From assembly GCF_000428065.1 (NCBI RefSeq), contig NZ_KE386621.1:70730-134729 (forward strand): a DNA stretch of 64,000 nucleotides, given 5' to 3'. The number at the start of each line of letters is the position of its first letter. The stretch's first letter is position 1. Positions 32,746 through 41,544 of the stretch are shown here, in pieces. The notes below the pieces were generated by a model. It did not search any database, was not told the origin of the DNA, and saw only the letters and a program-made list of their open reading frames with translations. The translations under genes and the position numbers were made by a program. The stretch is from Shimazuella kribbensis DSM 45090 (GTDB taxonomy: Bacteria > Bacillota > Bacilli > Thermoactinomycetales > Thermoactinomycetaceae).

Positions 32746-34743
32746 TTATTTTGTATCGTTTGCTATGGTGATCAAACCTAACTTCTCTAAACGGGACCGA
32801 ATACCGCCAGTCTGCCTGCCAAGCGTCTGAGCAATTTCTGTAACTGATTGGCCATTATCAAACAATGATCGGAGCTGTTCCTCTTCTTCTTTCGTCCAAG
32901 GTTTGTATGCTTTGGGATGCGTTTTTTGAATTTCTGCTAAAGGAGAAGTTGATTTTGGTTTATGTTGTTGTAATAATTCCAGAAAGGCTTGGCCAAAGCG
33001 TTGCTGTCTACTTTCTCCCCAGCCTTTAATGCGCAACATAGCCGATTCGTCTTGAGGTACGAGAGTGGTCATTTCTCGAAGTGTAGCATCATTGCAGATG
33101 ACATAAGGTGGTACGTTTTCTTCTTCGGCAATTTTTCTCCGCAGTTGTCGCAATTCTTCAAAGATCGGGTTGTCTTCAAATGGAATATCTGTAGCTGGTA
33201 CAGGTTCTTCTGCCAGATCTATTTCTACTTTTTCCTGTCCTTTCAACACTGCGACAGCAGAAACATCAAGCTTTGCTACTGGATACAATCCTTCTTGTAA
33301 AGGCTCGAGTCGTATGTATCCTTCATCTACCAATGATTTGCAGATTTGCATCACTCTTTTTTCGCTCTGTTCTTTCATTAGTCCGTATGTAGAGAGTCGA
33401 TCGTAGCGGAAGTCTATTATTTTTTTGCTTTTTGAACCTCTTAATATTTTGGTGAGGAAAGACAGACCTACTTTTTCATTTACTCTACGCATGCATGAAA
33501 AGATCATTTGTGCTTCTGTTGTGATATCGACTGTATTTTTGTCCTTATCTGGGTCACAGTTATCACACATTTGGCAGTGTTCTGTATCTGCTTCACCAAA
33601 GTATTGTACAATTGTGGTAGATCGACACTGTTTTGTTTTGCAATATTGAATCATAGCTTGTAATTTTTTGTTGTCCAACGCTTGACGATCTGGATTTGAT
33701 TGTTCGATGAAGTATTTTTGTAGATATATATCACTGGGTTCATAGAGCAGAATACAATTACTATTTTCTCCGTCTCTACCAGCACGTCCGGCTTCTTGGT
33801 AGTATGCTTCTATGTTTTTTGGTAGGTTGTAGTGAATGACAAATCGAACATTAGACTTGTCAATACCCATACCAAAGGCATTGGTTGCCACGATGATAGG
33901 GGTGCGATCATAAGAAAATGCTTCTTGTGACGAATTGCGTTCTTCTTCATTCATACCTGCATGATACTTGCCTACTTTAAACTTTTGCTTGAGCAGAAAT
34001 TGTTGTAGCATATCAACATCTTTGCGAGTACCCGCATAAATGATGCCAGATGCGGTTGGATGGGTGCGTAAGTATTGGACAAGAAAATCTTTTTTGTTTA
34101 CGTTCTTTTGGACGACAAAATGCAAGTTGTCTCGTCGAAACGTTGTACGATAGGTGTTTTTAGCAGGAATATGCAGCAAGGCCAGAATATCATCTTGTAC
34201 TTGCTTGGTTGCAGTTGCTGTTAAGGCTAGAATAATTGGTTTATTGGGTAGTGCCCGTATAGCACGAGGTATCAATTGATAACTGGGTCGAAAATCATGT
34301 CCCCATGTAGAAATACAGTGAGCTTCATCTATTGCCAATAGTGCCACAGGTAATTGACGAAATAACGATAAAAAATACTCCGTTTCGAGTCGTTCTGGTG
34401 CTACATAAATAATTTTGTATGTATGGTTATGAATCTCAGAGATTCTTTCTCGTAACTCCATGGCGCTCAGTGAGCTATTTATATAAGTAGCAGGAATACC
34501 AATCTGTCTTAGTGAATCAACTTGGTCTTTCATTAATGATATAAGGGGAGAAACGACAACCGTTATGCCATCTAGTAACATAGCAGGTATCTGATAGCAG
34601 ATCGATTTTCCTCCACCAGTGGGGAGAATGCCAAATGTATCATTACCAGCTAATACACTTTCTACAATCTGTTGTTGTCCATTGCGAAATGTTTCGTAAC
34701 CGAAATATTTTTGTAGATAGGGTTGTGCTTGAGAGATATTCAT
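32746..34743 (-). CDS. recQ: ATP-dependent DNA helicase RecQ
   Basis: The 665-aa protein has a RecQ helicase core: motif I ILPTGGGKSICYQIP, motif II AIDEAHCISTWGHDFR, and FGMGIDKSNVRFVIHYNLP with the QEAGRAGRDG arginine motif. The zinc domain (CRSTTIVQYFGE, then CQMCDNCD) and winged helix follow, then an HRDC domain. The last 60 residues (PWTKEEEEQLRSLFDNGQSV) form an extra Myb-like HTH. It unwinds 3'-5' in recombination and repair. ATG lies behind GTCAGGAGGC. Monocistronic, divergent from the YlmA-like ATPase. Confidence 0.95.
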   Translation of the reverse strand: MNISQAQPYLQKYFGYETFRNGQQQIVESVLAGNDTFGILPTGGGKSICYQIPAMLLDGITVVVSPLISLMKDQVDSLRQIGIPATYINSSLSAMELRERISEIHNHTYKIIYVAPERLETEYFLSLFRQLPVALLAIDEAHCISTWGHDFRPSYQLIPRAIRALPNKPIILALTATATKQVQDDILALLHIPAKNTYRTTFRRDNLHFVVQKNVNKKDFLVQYLRTHPTASGIIYAGTRKDVDMLQQFLLKQKFKVGKYHAGMNEEERNSSQEAFSYDRTPIIVATNAFGMGIDKSNVRFVIHYNLPKNIEAYYQEAGRAGRDGENSNCILLYEPSDIYLQKYFIEQSNPDRQALDNKKLQAMIQYCKTKQCRSTTIVQYFGEADTEHCQMCDNCDPDKDKNTVDITTEAQMIFSCMRRVNEKVGLSFLTKILRGSKSKKIIDFRYDRLSTYGLMKEQSEKRVMQICKSLVDEGYIRLEPLQEGLYPVAKLDVSAVAVLKGQEKVEIDLAEEPVPATDIPFEDNPIFEELRQLRRKIAEEENVPPYVICNDATLREMTTLVPQDESAMLRIKGWGESRQQRFGQAFLELLQQHKPKSTSPLAEIQKTHPKAYKPWTKEEEEQLRSLFDNGQSVTEIAQTLGRQTGGIRSRLEKLGLITIANDTK

Positions 34744-34815
34744 AAAAGCCTCCTGACAGCCTTATTTTAATCAAATACGAGAGGAATAGGAAGACTTTAG
34801 GAGGGAATTGTTCCA

Positions 34816-35589
34816 ATGATAGTAGAGATGAAGAAAGTTTCTTGGCGGAGAGAGCAGCGGTTGATCTTGGATCAAATAAATTGGCAAATTCAAAAAGGGG
34901 AACATTGGTGTTTAGTAGGGTTAAATGGGTCTGGAAAAACGAGTATTCTTGATTTGATCAATGGCTATCTTTGGCCTACAAGTGGAGAAATATCGGTTTT
35001 GGATCAACGTTTTGGTGAAATAGATTTGCGAGAATTACGAAAAAAAATAGGTTGGGTCAGTACCTCTATGCAACAGCGTTTACATGGTTATGAAACGATT
35101 GAAAATGTGGTGCTAAGTGGGAAACATGCATCTGTTGGTGTTTATGAGAAAGTAGAAGAAAGTGATTTGGAAAAAGTAAGAGATCTTCTAAAGGATTGGG
35201 ATTGCGGACATTTGCAAGGCAGGATCTATCAAACATTATCTCAAGGTGAGAAACAAAAAGTTTTGATCGGACGAGCATTGATGGCTTCCCCTGAGTTGCT
35301 TATTTTGGATGAACCTTGTACCGGTTTGGATATTTTTGCGAGAGAGCAAGTATTGCAAATGATTGATCAAATTACCAAACGAGCAGATTCGCCAACCATA
35401 ATATATGTAACTCATCATATCGAGGAGATTTTGCCGTGTTTTACTCACACATTGCTACTCAAACATGGAATGGTAGCTCAGCAAGGAGGAAGCAAAGAAG
35501 TGTTAACACAAGAGAAGTTAAGTGATTTTTTTGAAACAGCACTAACAGTAGAGGTGAAAAATGAACGAAATTGGATTCTTTTGCATTGA
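34816..35589 (+). CDS. ABC transporter ATP-binding protein, YlmA-like
   Basis: Residues 35-45 give Walker A (GLNGSGKTSILD); the signature TLSQGEKQKVLIGRAL and Walker B LLILDEPCTGLD follow, with the switch His in YVTHHIEE. The 257-aa length and orphan position match B. subtilis YlmA and ModF-like ATPases, which lack a neighbouring permease. The substrate and partner are unknown. ATG follows AGGAGGGAATTGTTCC. Confidence 0.88.
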   Translation: MIVEMKKVSWRREQRLILDQINWQIQKGEHWCLVGLNGSGKTSILDLINGYLWPTSGEISVLDQRFGEIDLRELRKKIGWVSTSMQQRLHGYETIENVVLSGKHASVGVYEKVEESDLEKVRDLLKDWDCGHLQGRIYQTLSQGEKQKVLIGRALMASPELLILDEPCTGLDIFAREQVLQMIDQITKRADSPTIIYVTHHIEEILPCFTHTLLLKHGMVAQQGGSKEVLTQEKLSDFFETALTVEVKNERNWILLH

Positions 35590-35623
35590 AGTAGTTAATC
35601 GATGGTAGTTAGAAAGGGAAGGC

Positions 35624-35650
35624 AGAGTCATCTTCGGATGGCTCTTTTTA
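35624..35650 (+). terminator. Terminator with TTCG tetraloop
   Basis: AGAGTCATC pairs with GATGGCTCT around TTCG, a stable C(UUCG)G loop, followed by TTTTT. The rest of the gap to the protease gene (35651-35918) is AT-rich and holds its promoter, not identified precisely. Confidence 0.88.
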
Positions 35651-35918
35651 TTTAGGAAAAATGTAAATCTGTCCGTGGAGAGTAGTATTTTTAAAGTGGA
35701 TCAGGGATCAATGTCTATCAGTCAATTTTTTGTCACATAGAGGATATATGATTAATCAATTAAATCAGGTAAATTTAAGTTGATGTTCATTTATTTTCCT
35801 AATAGACTATTTTTTATAACAGCAATTTAGGGAGGGACCAAAACATTAGTTAACAACAGAAAGTCGCGAATATAATTATCTTTCTATTTAGAATATTAAC
35901 AAGAAAGGATTGGACTTA

Positions 35919-38582
35919 TTGTTGAAACAAAAATGGTTGGCTACAGGCATATGTATGGTGCTTATTACCTTTCAATTGGGAGGCTTTGTTTCAAAACAGG
36001 TGCAAGCAGAAACATCCCAACAGAAATTAGTAACTGCTAAAATCTCCCCTAATATTCATCCCACTAATGGGAAAAGAGTGACTGTGATTGTGGAAATGAA
36101 GGATTTGCCGCTTCTCACTTACCAAGATTTAGTGAAAAAGAAAATCATTTCGTCTGTAGGTGCTTCTACGTATTTGCAAAAATTGAAACAAAAACAACAA
36201 TCATTAGTGAAGCAAATAAAAAAGTTATCGCCAAAGTCTGAAGTAAAATACACATATGATACCGTTTTTGCTGGAATGTCCCTAACTATAGATGGAGAAG
36301 ATCTTAAAAAAATAGCAGCCGATCCGAATGTATCCAGAATTGAACCGATACGCAATTATACTACCGAGCCTTCCCGTAAGAAAGATACTACGATAACTGG
36401 AGATATCAGGTCGAATATGGGTATTGATCCTTTATGGACTGGAAAAGGCATTAAAGTGGCTGTGTTGGACTATGGAGTGGATGCAACTCATCCTGATTTG
36501 AAGGGAAGTGTTGTTGGAGGTTATGATTTTATTGATAATGATAAAACTCCTCAAGATGATGTTGGACATGGGACACATGTAACTGGAATTATTGCAGCGC
36601 ATGGAAAAGTAAAGGGAGTCGCTCCTGATGCTTCTATCTTGGCCTATCGCGTTTTAGGGGAATATGGTGGAAGTACTGATGTGATTTTAAAAGCAGTAGA
36701 TCAGGCTGTAAAAGATGGAGCACAAGTGATGAATTTGTCTCTAGGAAGCAATACCAATATTCCGGATGACCCCTTAACGAGAGCTTTGGCAAAAGTAATA
36801 AAAAAGGGAATTCCTGTTGTTGTGGCAGCTGGAAACAGTGGACCTGAGCTTTGGACATTGGGGACACCAGGTGCCGCTGATGATGTTATCACAGTAGGTT
36901 CTGCAACAAAGGTCGCACCTGCTCCAACGGTGACGGTGCAAGGAAAAATTGAACCAATGGAGTTAAATGCAATTTCGTATTCTCCTGCATTTCCGATGGA
37001 AGGAAACTATGAAATCGTGGACATTGGTAAAGGTTCTCCAGAATCATTTACTGATGATTTGGCAGGTAAAGTGGTACTTGTGGAAAGAACAGATAATGAT
37101 GTAACTGATTTATCATTCTATGCAAGACAAAAAAATGTTCGTGCGGTTATTGTTTACAATAACCAAGAAGGCGATTGGTTTGCAAACCTGAATGTTAGCG
37201 ATTTCGATCCAGAAAATGAATTTGCGTCTATTGCTACTTTAGCAGGTGGCTATGGGAAGGAACTAAAAAAACAGATCAAAGCTGGGATAAAAAACATACA
37301 ATTTGGTACTATCAATCGTGAAAAGATGAGTGATTCAAGCTCTCGAGGTCCTTCACAAGGATCATGGAAAATAAAACCAGATGTAGTAGCGCCAGGTGTA
37401 GATATTGTAAGCACGGTTCCGAAACAAGTTGATCCATCTGGTTATATGCAGATGACAGGAACAAGTATGGCAAGTCCTTATGTTGCTGGTACGGTTGCTC
37501 TACTTCGACAAAAGCATCCAAATTGGACTCCTGATGAAATTAAGTCTGCATTGAGTCAAACGGCTGTTAAATTAAAAGATACAGAAAAAAAACATTATCC
37601 ATACCTCGTACAAGGTGCGGGGAGAGTCAATCTAACAAAAGCAGTTCAAACGCAAGTTTTGTCTGTTCCCAATCAGCTTGCTTATGGTTTTGTTGATGCA
37701 AAAACGGGAGTTCAGACATTAAAACAATCCATACAATTAAATAATCAAAGTAAACTACCACAGCTTGTAAATATGAAAGTAGTAATGGAACAAGGTAAAG
37801 AAAGTATCAAGGTTAATATGAAAAAATCGATTCAAATCGCCCCCCAATCTCAAATTCAGTTACCAGTGAGTCTATCGATTGATACCAACAAATTACCAAA
37901 AGGCATATATTCTGGTAAGGTTTTATTCCAATCCAATCTACAGCGGTGGGAGATACCGATAATGGTACTCTTGGACCCGGAGGGGTATTATTATATTGAT
38001 GGTTTCTTTATCTCCGAATGGGCTATTTCGCCAAATGGTGATCATAAACAAGATGAAGCCGTTATATCGTACTATTTGCCAGTATCTATCGAGCAAATGA
38101 CTATAGAAGCTATAGATGGTTGGAATAACAGAAAGTTTACGATCTATGATGGAAAAAATATAACCCCTGGTTCAAAAGAATGGGTTTGGAAGGGCAAAGA
38201 TATTCACGGCAAACAAATGCCAGATGCTAGATATGAGATAAATGTTGTTGTGAAACGAAATCACAAAAAAGCAGAGCTTGATTGGTTTATTAATGTGGAT
38301 ATCACTCCACCTAAAGTTCAACTAGATAAACCAGGAAAATCTCCTGCATTAAAAGGAAAAATCACTGATTTGGAAATAGACGCACTCAGATGGAAACGAG
38401 TTGGTGATAAAAACTGGCAAGATTTGGACTTTCACTATGTAGATGGAGAAGGCTTTAAAACGACCTTTAATTATGTATTTAAAAAAAATGAGCTTAAAAA
38501 AGGGAAGAATCAAATTGTATTACAAGCAGAAGATTCTGCGGCAAATGTCACAACGAAAAAATTGGAGATAGTTATTCCTTAG
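35919..38582 (+). CDS. Secreted subtilisin-like (S8) serine protease, Vpr-like
   Basis: The catalytic triad is clear: Asp in VAVLDYGVDATHPDL (about residue 184), His in VGHGTHVTGI (about 217) and Ser in GTSMASPYVAGTVALL (about 516). An Inhibitor I9-like propeptide precedes it, a PA domain is inserted before the serine block, and a long beta-rich C-terminal region ends near 890. The signal peptide is KQKWLATGICMVLITFQLGG with cleavage near QAE. Minor extracellular protease Vpr of Bacillus has the same design. TTG 35919 or 35922 is preferred, since AAGAAAGGA ends too close to an in-frame TTG at 35910. A terminator follows. Confidence 0.9.
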   Translation: MLKQKWLATGICMVLITFQLGGFVSKQVQAETSQQKLVTAKISPNIHPTNGKRVTVIVEMKDLPLLTYQDLVKKKIISSVGASTYLQKLKQKQQSLVKQIKKLSPKSEVKYTYDTVFAGMSLTIDGEDLKKIAADPNVSRIEPIRNYTTEPSRKKDTTITGDIRSNMGIDPLWTGKGIKVAVLDYGVDATHPDLKGSVVGGYDFIDNDKTPQDDVGHGTHVTGIIAAHGKVKGVAPDASILAYRVLGEYGGSTDVILKAVDQAVKDGAQVMNLSLGSNTNIPDDPLTRALAKVIKKGIPVVVAAGNSGPELWTLGTPGAADDVITVGSATKVAPAPTVTVQGKIEPMELNAISYSPAFPMEGNYEIVDIGKGSPESFTDDLAGKVVLVERTDNDVTDLSFYARQKNVRAVIVYNNQEGDWFANLNVSDFDPENEFASIATLAGGYGKELKKQIKAGIKNIQFGTINREKMSDSSSRGPSQGSWKIKPDVVAPGVDIVSTVPKQVDPSGYMQMTGTSMASPYVAGTVALLRQKHPNWTPDEIKSALSQTAVKLKDTEKKHYPYLVQGAGRVNLTKAVQTQVLSVPNQLAYGFVDAKTGVQTLKQSIQLNNQSKLPQLVNMKVVMEQGKESIKVNMKKSIQIAPQSQIQLPVSLSIDTNKLPKGIYSGKVLFQSNLQRWEIPIMVLLDPEGYYYIDGFFISEWAISPNGDHKQDEAVISYYLPVSIEQMTIEAIDGWNNRKFTIYDGKNITPGSKEWVWKGKDIHGKQMPDARYEINVVVKRNHKKAELDWFINVDITPPKVQLDKPGKSPALKGKITDLEIDALRWKRVGDKNWQDLDFHYVDGEGFKTTFNYVFKKNELKKGKNQIVLQAEDSAANVTTKKLEIVIP

Positions 38583-38592
38583 AACATTTACT

Positions 38593-38618
38593 ACCCCTCT
38601 TATTGTAAGAGGGGTTTA
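38593..38618. terminator. Terminator of the S8 protease gene
   Basis: ACCCCTCTT (38593-38601) pairs with AAGAGGGGT (38607-38615), then TTT. Confidence 0.8.
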
Positions 38619-38779
38619 TTCTGCTAAAAAGAAAACGAGTTCGCTTCTTAAACTAAACTTCTTATTTCTTTCCTGAAAAAATGGGGAGATCCCATTTTTT
38701 ATGCTTCGTCATTTTCGAGGAAAGAACAGTGTGTATTCTTCGTTGCTTTCTTTGCTAGAGCAGTTACAATTGTCCTTTG

Positions 38780-39181
38780 CTAAGTCCGAGATTTTGCTAC
38801 ATTTATTGTTTGTACATCTTCTTGAACATGTTCGACATACTCTACTCGGATGCCATCTGGATGTTCCACTAACATATTCCATCCTGTTGGTACTTTTTGT
38901 GGTTCTTCCAAGACTTTTGCTCCTTCTTTTAGCAGATAGTCCTTTAATCCATGAATATCTGATACTAACAAGGTAGCATTGGTAGCTTGAAAAGGTACAC
39001 GTGCTTCGGCTGTTCCTGCGATGATCAGCGTATGATCAACCACCGCTAATTGTAAATCTTTCTCCTCATATTCAGCTCGCAAGGAACATTGCTGGTGAAA
39101 AAGATTTTCATAAAAGGTAATCGTATCATCCAACTGTTCTTTTTCAATATATACACGAATGAGAGTATGTAACACCTTCAT
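38780..39181 (-). CDS. VOC-family (glyoxalase/dioxygenase-fold) protein
   Basis: The 133-aa product has the paired beta-alpha-beta-beta-beta pattern of vicinal oxygen chelate proteins: [20 protein letters not shown], later [18 protein letters not shown] and [13 protein letters not shown]. It may bind or detoxify a small electrophilic compound, but no substrate can be read. ATG at 39181 follows AAGAGGATTGGTT. It diverges from an HxlR regulator, which probably controls it. Confidence 0.8.
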   Translation of the reverse strand: MKVLHTLIRVYIEKEQLDDTITFYENLFHQQCSLRAEYEEKDLQLAVVDHTLIIAGTAEARVPFQATNATLLVSDIHGLKDYLLKEGAKVLEEPQKVPTGWNMLVEHPDGIRVEYVEHVQEDVQTINVAKSRT

Positions 39182-39251
39182 AACCAATCCTCTTTTCTAA
39201 TTCAAGAATACTCTTATTTTAAGAATCAAAAGAAAATCCTACAAGTAGACA

Positions 39252-39286
39252 CAATAGTGTTATATAGTATAAAAAATATACTATTG
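39252..39286. promoter_or_regulatory. HxlR operator region with nested inverted repeats
   Basis: CAATAGT (39252-39258) pairs with ACTATTG (39280-39286), and inside it ATAGTAT with ATACTAT (39264-39284). The TATAGT and TATACT boxes within give possible -10 elements in both directions. It lies between the VOC gene and the HxlR gene. Confidence 0.6.
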
Positions 39287-39301
39287 AGAGGAGATAAAGC
39301 T

Positions 39302-39646
39302 TTGCGAGATCGAAAGAGTGGTTTTGGTGTATGCCTCCATCAAGGGGCTTGTCCTGTAGAGGCGACCCTCGATGTGATTGGAGGGAAATGGAAAGGTGTA
39401 ATCCTTTATTCTTTGCTAAGCGGAACGAAGCGATTTAATGAAATTCGCAGAGCCTACCCCCATATCACTCAGCGAATGCTTACTTTGCAGTTAAGAGAAT
39501 TGGAGAAAGATGGTGTCGTACATCGTGAAGTGTACAAAGAAGTTCCTCCAAAAGTAGAGTATTCCTTAACAGAGTTTGGACAATCGTTAGCACCTATTAT
39601 TTTTTTGATGAAAGACTGGGGAGAAAAGTATCGGTTGAAGGATTAA
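39302..39646 (+). CDS. HxlR-family winged-helix regulator
   Basis: The product (about 114 aa from TTG 39302, behind GAGAGGAGATAAAGC) has the family start [20 protein letters not shown], then [20 protein letters not shown] and [14 protein letters not shown], a classic HxlR winged helix. Two cysteines in the N-terminal part may sense disulfide or electrophile stress, as in HypR. It likely controls the divergent VOC gene. Confidence 0.9.
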   Translation: MRDRKSGFGVCLHQGACPVEATLDVIGGKWKGVILYSLLSGTKRFNEIRRAYPHITQRMLTLQLRELEKDGVVHREVYKEVPPKVEYSLTEFGQSLAPIIFLMKDWGEKYRLKD

Positions 39647-39683
39647 GTATGTTCGTGCCATTATGAACCAAAGAGGAGTGTAC

Positions 39684-40043
39684 ATGAAACAAATTATTCT
39701 TGTCATTTGTATCTTATTTCCTATTCTAGCAGCTTGTACATTAAATTCTGAGCACGAGCAAAAGGAAAAACTTTTGATCGGTACTTGGAAAGAGACGGAA
39801 AATGGTTGTAGACTCTATAATCAATTGGTTTTTCAAGAAAATGGAGATTTAAAAGCAATGGTGGGCAGACATCAATGGTTAGATGGATATTATGAACATC
39901 TTAAAGGCGATTTGTATGATCTTGTAGTTCCTGACCCGCGACATCATGAGATTACGCTAAAAATACAAGGAAACCAAATGACGATGAGTGCTGCCTATGT
40001 AGACTACACATGTACGATGATCAAACAGGAAACGGAAAAATAA
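39684..40043 (+). CDS. Lipoprotein of unknown function (119 aa)
   Basis: ATG at 39684 follows AAAGAGGAGTGTAC. The signal peptide MKQIILVICILFPILAAC ends in a lipobox with Cys18, so it is anchored on the outer face of the membrane. The mature domain is beta-rich (LLIGTWKETENGCRLYNQLV) like small lipocalin/DUF-type lipoproteins. It follows HxlR by 37 nt and may be cotranscribed. Confidence 0.75.
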   Translation: MKQIILVICILFPILAACTLNSEHEQKEKLLIGTWKETENGCRLYNQLVFQENGDLKAMVGRHQWLDGYYEHLKGDLYDLVVPDPRHHEITLKIQGNQMTMSAAYVDYTCTMIKQETEK

Positions 40044-40073
40044 ATATAATCTATCTGTATAAGGAGAATGGAG

Positions 40074-40769
40074 ATGTCAGCAAAACGAAATGTATATGAG
40101 GTGTATTCACTAGCCTTTCAATTACAGGTTGCCAAAGAAGCTTTAGAAATAGGAAATACGGATCAAATAGCAAGTAAATATAAGCTTGGCATTGATCTCT
40201 TAAACCAATGGATTCTTCAATATAAGACAGGAGAGTTGGATGATTCATTACTTTCTTTTCCAACTTCTATTGATATAGATGTGGATCCTCCAAACGGGAT
40301 TACAGGATTTCCTCAAGATATGCCTGCTGAAGATCTGAAAGCGTCAGCTACCGAGTTAATGGGGAAGATTCGGGTATCTGATGAGGGAAGTGACCAGAAA
40401 TTTAGATCGATGAAAGTGCTCGCCCTCCATTCCCAATTTGAAATTGTCTTTCATATCGAAAATGGAAAAACACTTAGTGCTTCAGAAATATGGATTCCTG
40501 ATAACTCTGATTCTATTAGGATCAATATTCGATTTCGTGGTATAGATATATTCCGTACACCTGCTCTTCAATTATTGAAACAAATAGAAAATATGGGATA
40601 TCAAGTAATAAATCAAGGGGATTATTGTTTTGTGCCCAAACTATCCCTTGGATTTACACGTGTTGCAGGGCATGAAGTACCACTAGATACAGATGGATAT
40701 CCGCTATACTTTCAAGCGGTTTTGACTGGTCCAACGAACTACTATGATTTTTTGCTGGAGAGGGACTAA
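40074..40769 (+). CDS. Transposase-type HTH joined to an unknown domain (231 aa)
   Basis: ATG at 40074 lies behind AAGGAGAATGGAG. Residues 1-60 (YSLAFQLQVAKEALEIGNTD, QIASKYKLGIDLLNQW) look like the HTH of IS3-type OrfA proteins. The rest is not a transposase: a strand-rich region with FEIVFHIENGKTLSASEIWI and FRTPALQLLKQIENMGYQV follows. It may be a domesticated transposase HTH fused to a ligand- or protein-binding domain. No IS ends are visible. The C-terminal domain is unrecognised. Confidence 0.6.
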   Translation: MSAKRNVYEVYSLAFQLQVAKEALEIGNTDQIASKYKLGIDLLNQWILQYKTGELDDSLLSFPTSIDIDVDPPNGITGFPQDMPAEDLKASATELMGKIRVSDEGSDQKFRSMKVLALHSQFEIVFHIENGKTLSASEIWIPDNSDSIRINIRFRGIDIFRTPALQLLKQIENMGYQVINQGDYCFVPKLSLGFTRVAGHEVPLDTDGYPLYFQAVLTGPTNYYDFLLERD

Positions 40770-40892
40770 TGTTGTCTAAGTATTGGATATTTAGTCATGG
40801 ATTTTATTTATCTGATTTCAGACGACTCCCCTGGACAAGCTAAAAGCAATCTTAAGTTATCCTGTAAAGAAAAGTGAACTTTTGGGGAACTA

Positions 40893-40936
40893 AGCCGATT
40901 TCTGCATCCTTAACTTCGGAGGAATCGGCTATTTTT
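40893..40936 (+). terminator. Intrinsic terminator
   Basis: AGCCGATT (40893-40900) pairs with AATCGGCT (40923-40930), then ATTTTTC. Confidence 0.75.
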
Positions 40937-41070
40937 CTATCATTCCTTGCTTGATGTACGTTTGAGTTAAAATACCTAAGATATCCTAGGTGTACTGGAT
41001 GATCTGTTGATATTACGATATTCTCTAGTTTTTATATGAATTTAAATAAAATCGAAAAAATGAAATATGT

Positions 41071-41244
41071 TTTTTCTAAATATAGAGGTCGCTATATTAG
41101 AAAACAAAAGAATTTTTGAATACTGGGGAAAAAAGGCTTATAGTTAACATAATTCCATTTCAGGAAGCAAAAGGGGCACTTTTATTACCATATTTCCCGA
41201 AAACACAAGTTAATCCTGTTAGACCTGTGGTTGTTAATACATAG
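41071..41244. other. Inverted repeat and possible gene relic before the R-M operon
   Basis: TTTTCTAAATATAG (41072-41085) faces CTATATTAGAAAAC (41092-41105), an imperfect palindrome without a T run. The following 41152-41244 frame reads IPFQEAKGALLLPYFPKTQV then NPVRPVVVNT and stops; it has no clear start and may be the tail of a lost gene. The rest of 40937-41445 is AT-rich and probably carries the operon promoter. Confidence 0.35.
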
Positions 41245-41445
41245 GGGATCAATGATGTAGGAATACCACTAAAAGGGAATACAATTTTTCATAGGTTGCA
41301 TCCAATAGATTCTGTTTCAAACTGTAGATCTTAACTACCTCCTTACCCGTATTAGATAGAAAATGTATATTTTTTCTAATTTTTTATGTTAAAATAAATC
41401 GTACATTTGTTCTGTTTTTGGAAAGGTATAAGGAGGCGATTTATA

Positions 41446-41544
41446 TTGAGTGGCAAATCAGAGTTTAGTATCAAAATATTAAATTTAGTATTGCAATACC
41501 AAATTATTATGACTATAATAATAAAGGAGAGGAGGGGAGATTGA
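41446..41544 (+). CDS. 32-aa leader ORF of the R-M/helicase operon
   Basis: TTG at 41446 lies behind AAGGAGGCG, a perfect binding site, and the frame (MSGKSEFSIKILNLVLQYQI) ends at a TGA that overlaps the ATG of the next gene (TGATG). A 24-bp near-perfect palindrome, 41482-41505, lies inside it. Translational coupling or a regulatory peptide is suggested. Confidence 0.5.
   Translation: MSGKSEFSIKILNLVLQYQIIMTIIIKERRGD

Noticed and set aside
38701-38976. 91-aa plus-strand frame over the VOC gene
   Set aside because: It is leucine-rich, antisense to a gene with clear VOC motifs, and lacks a binding site.
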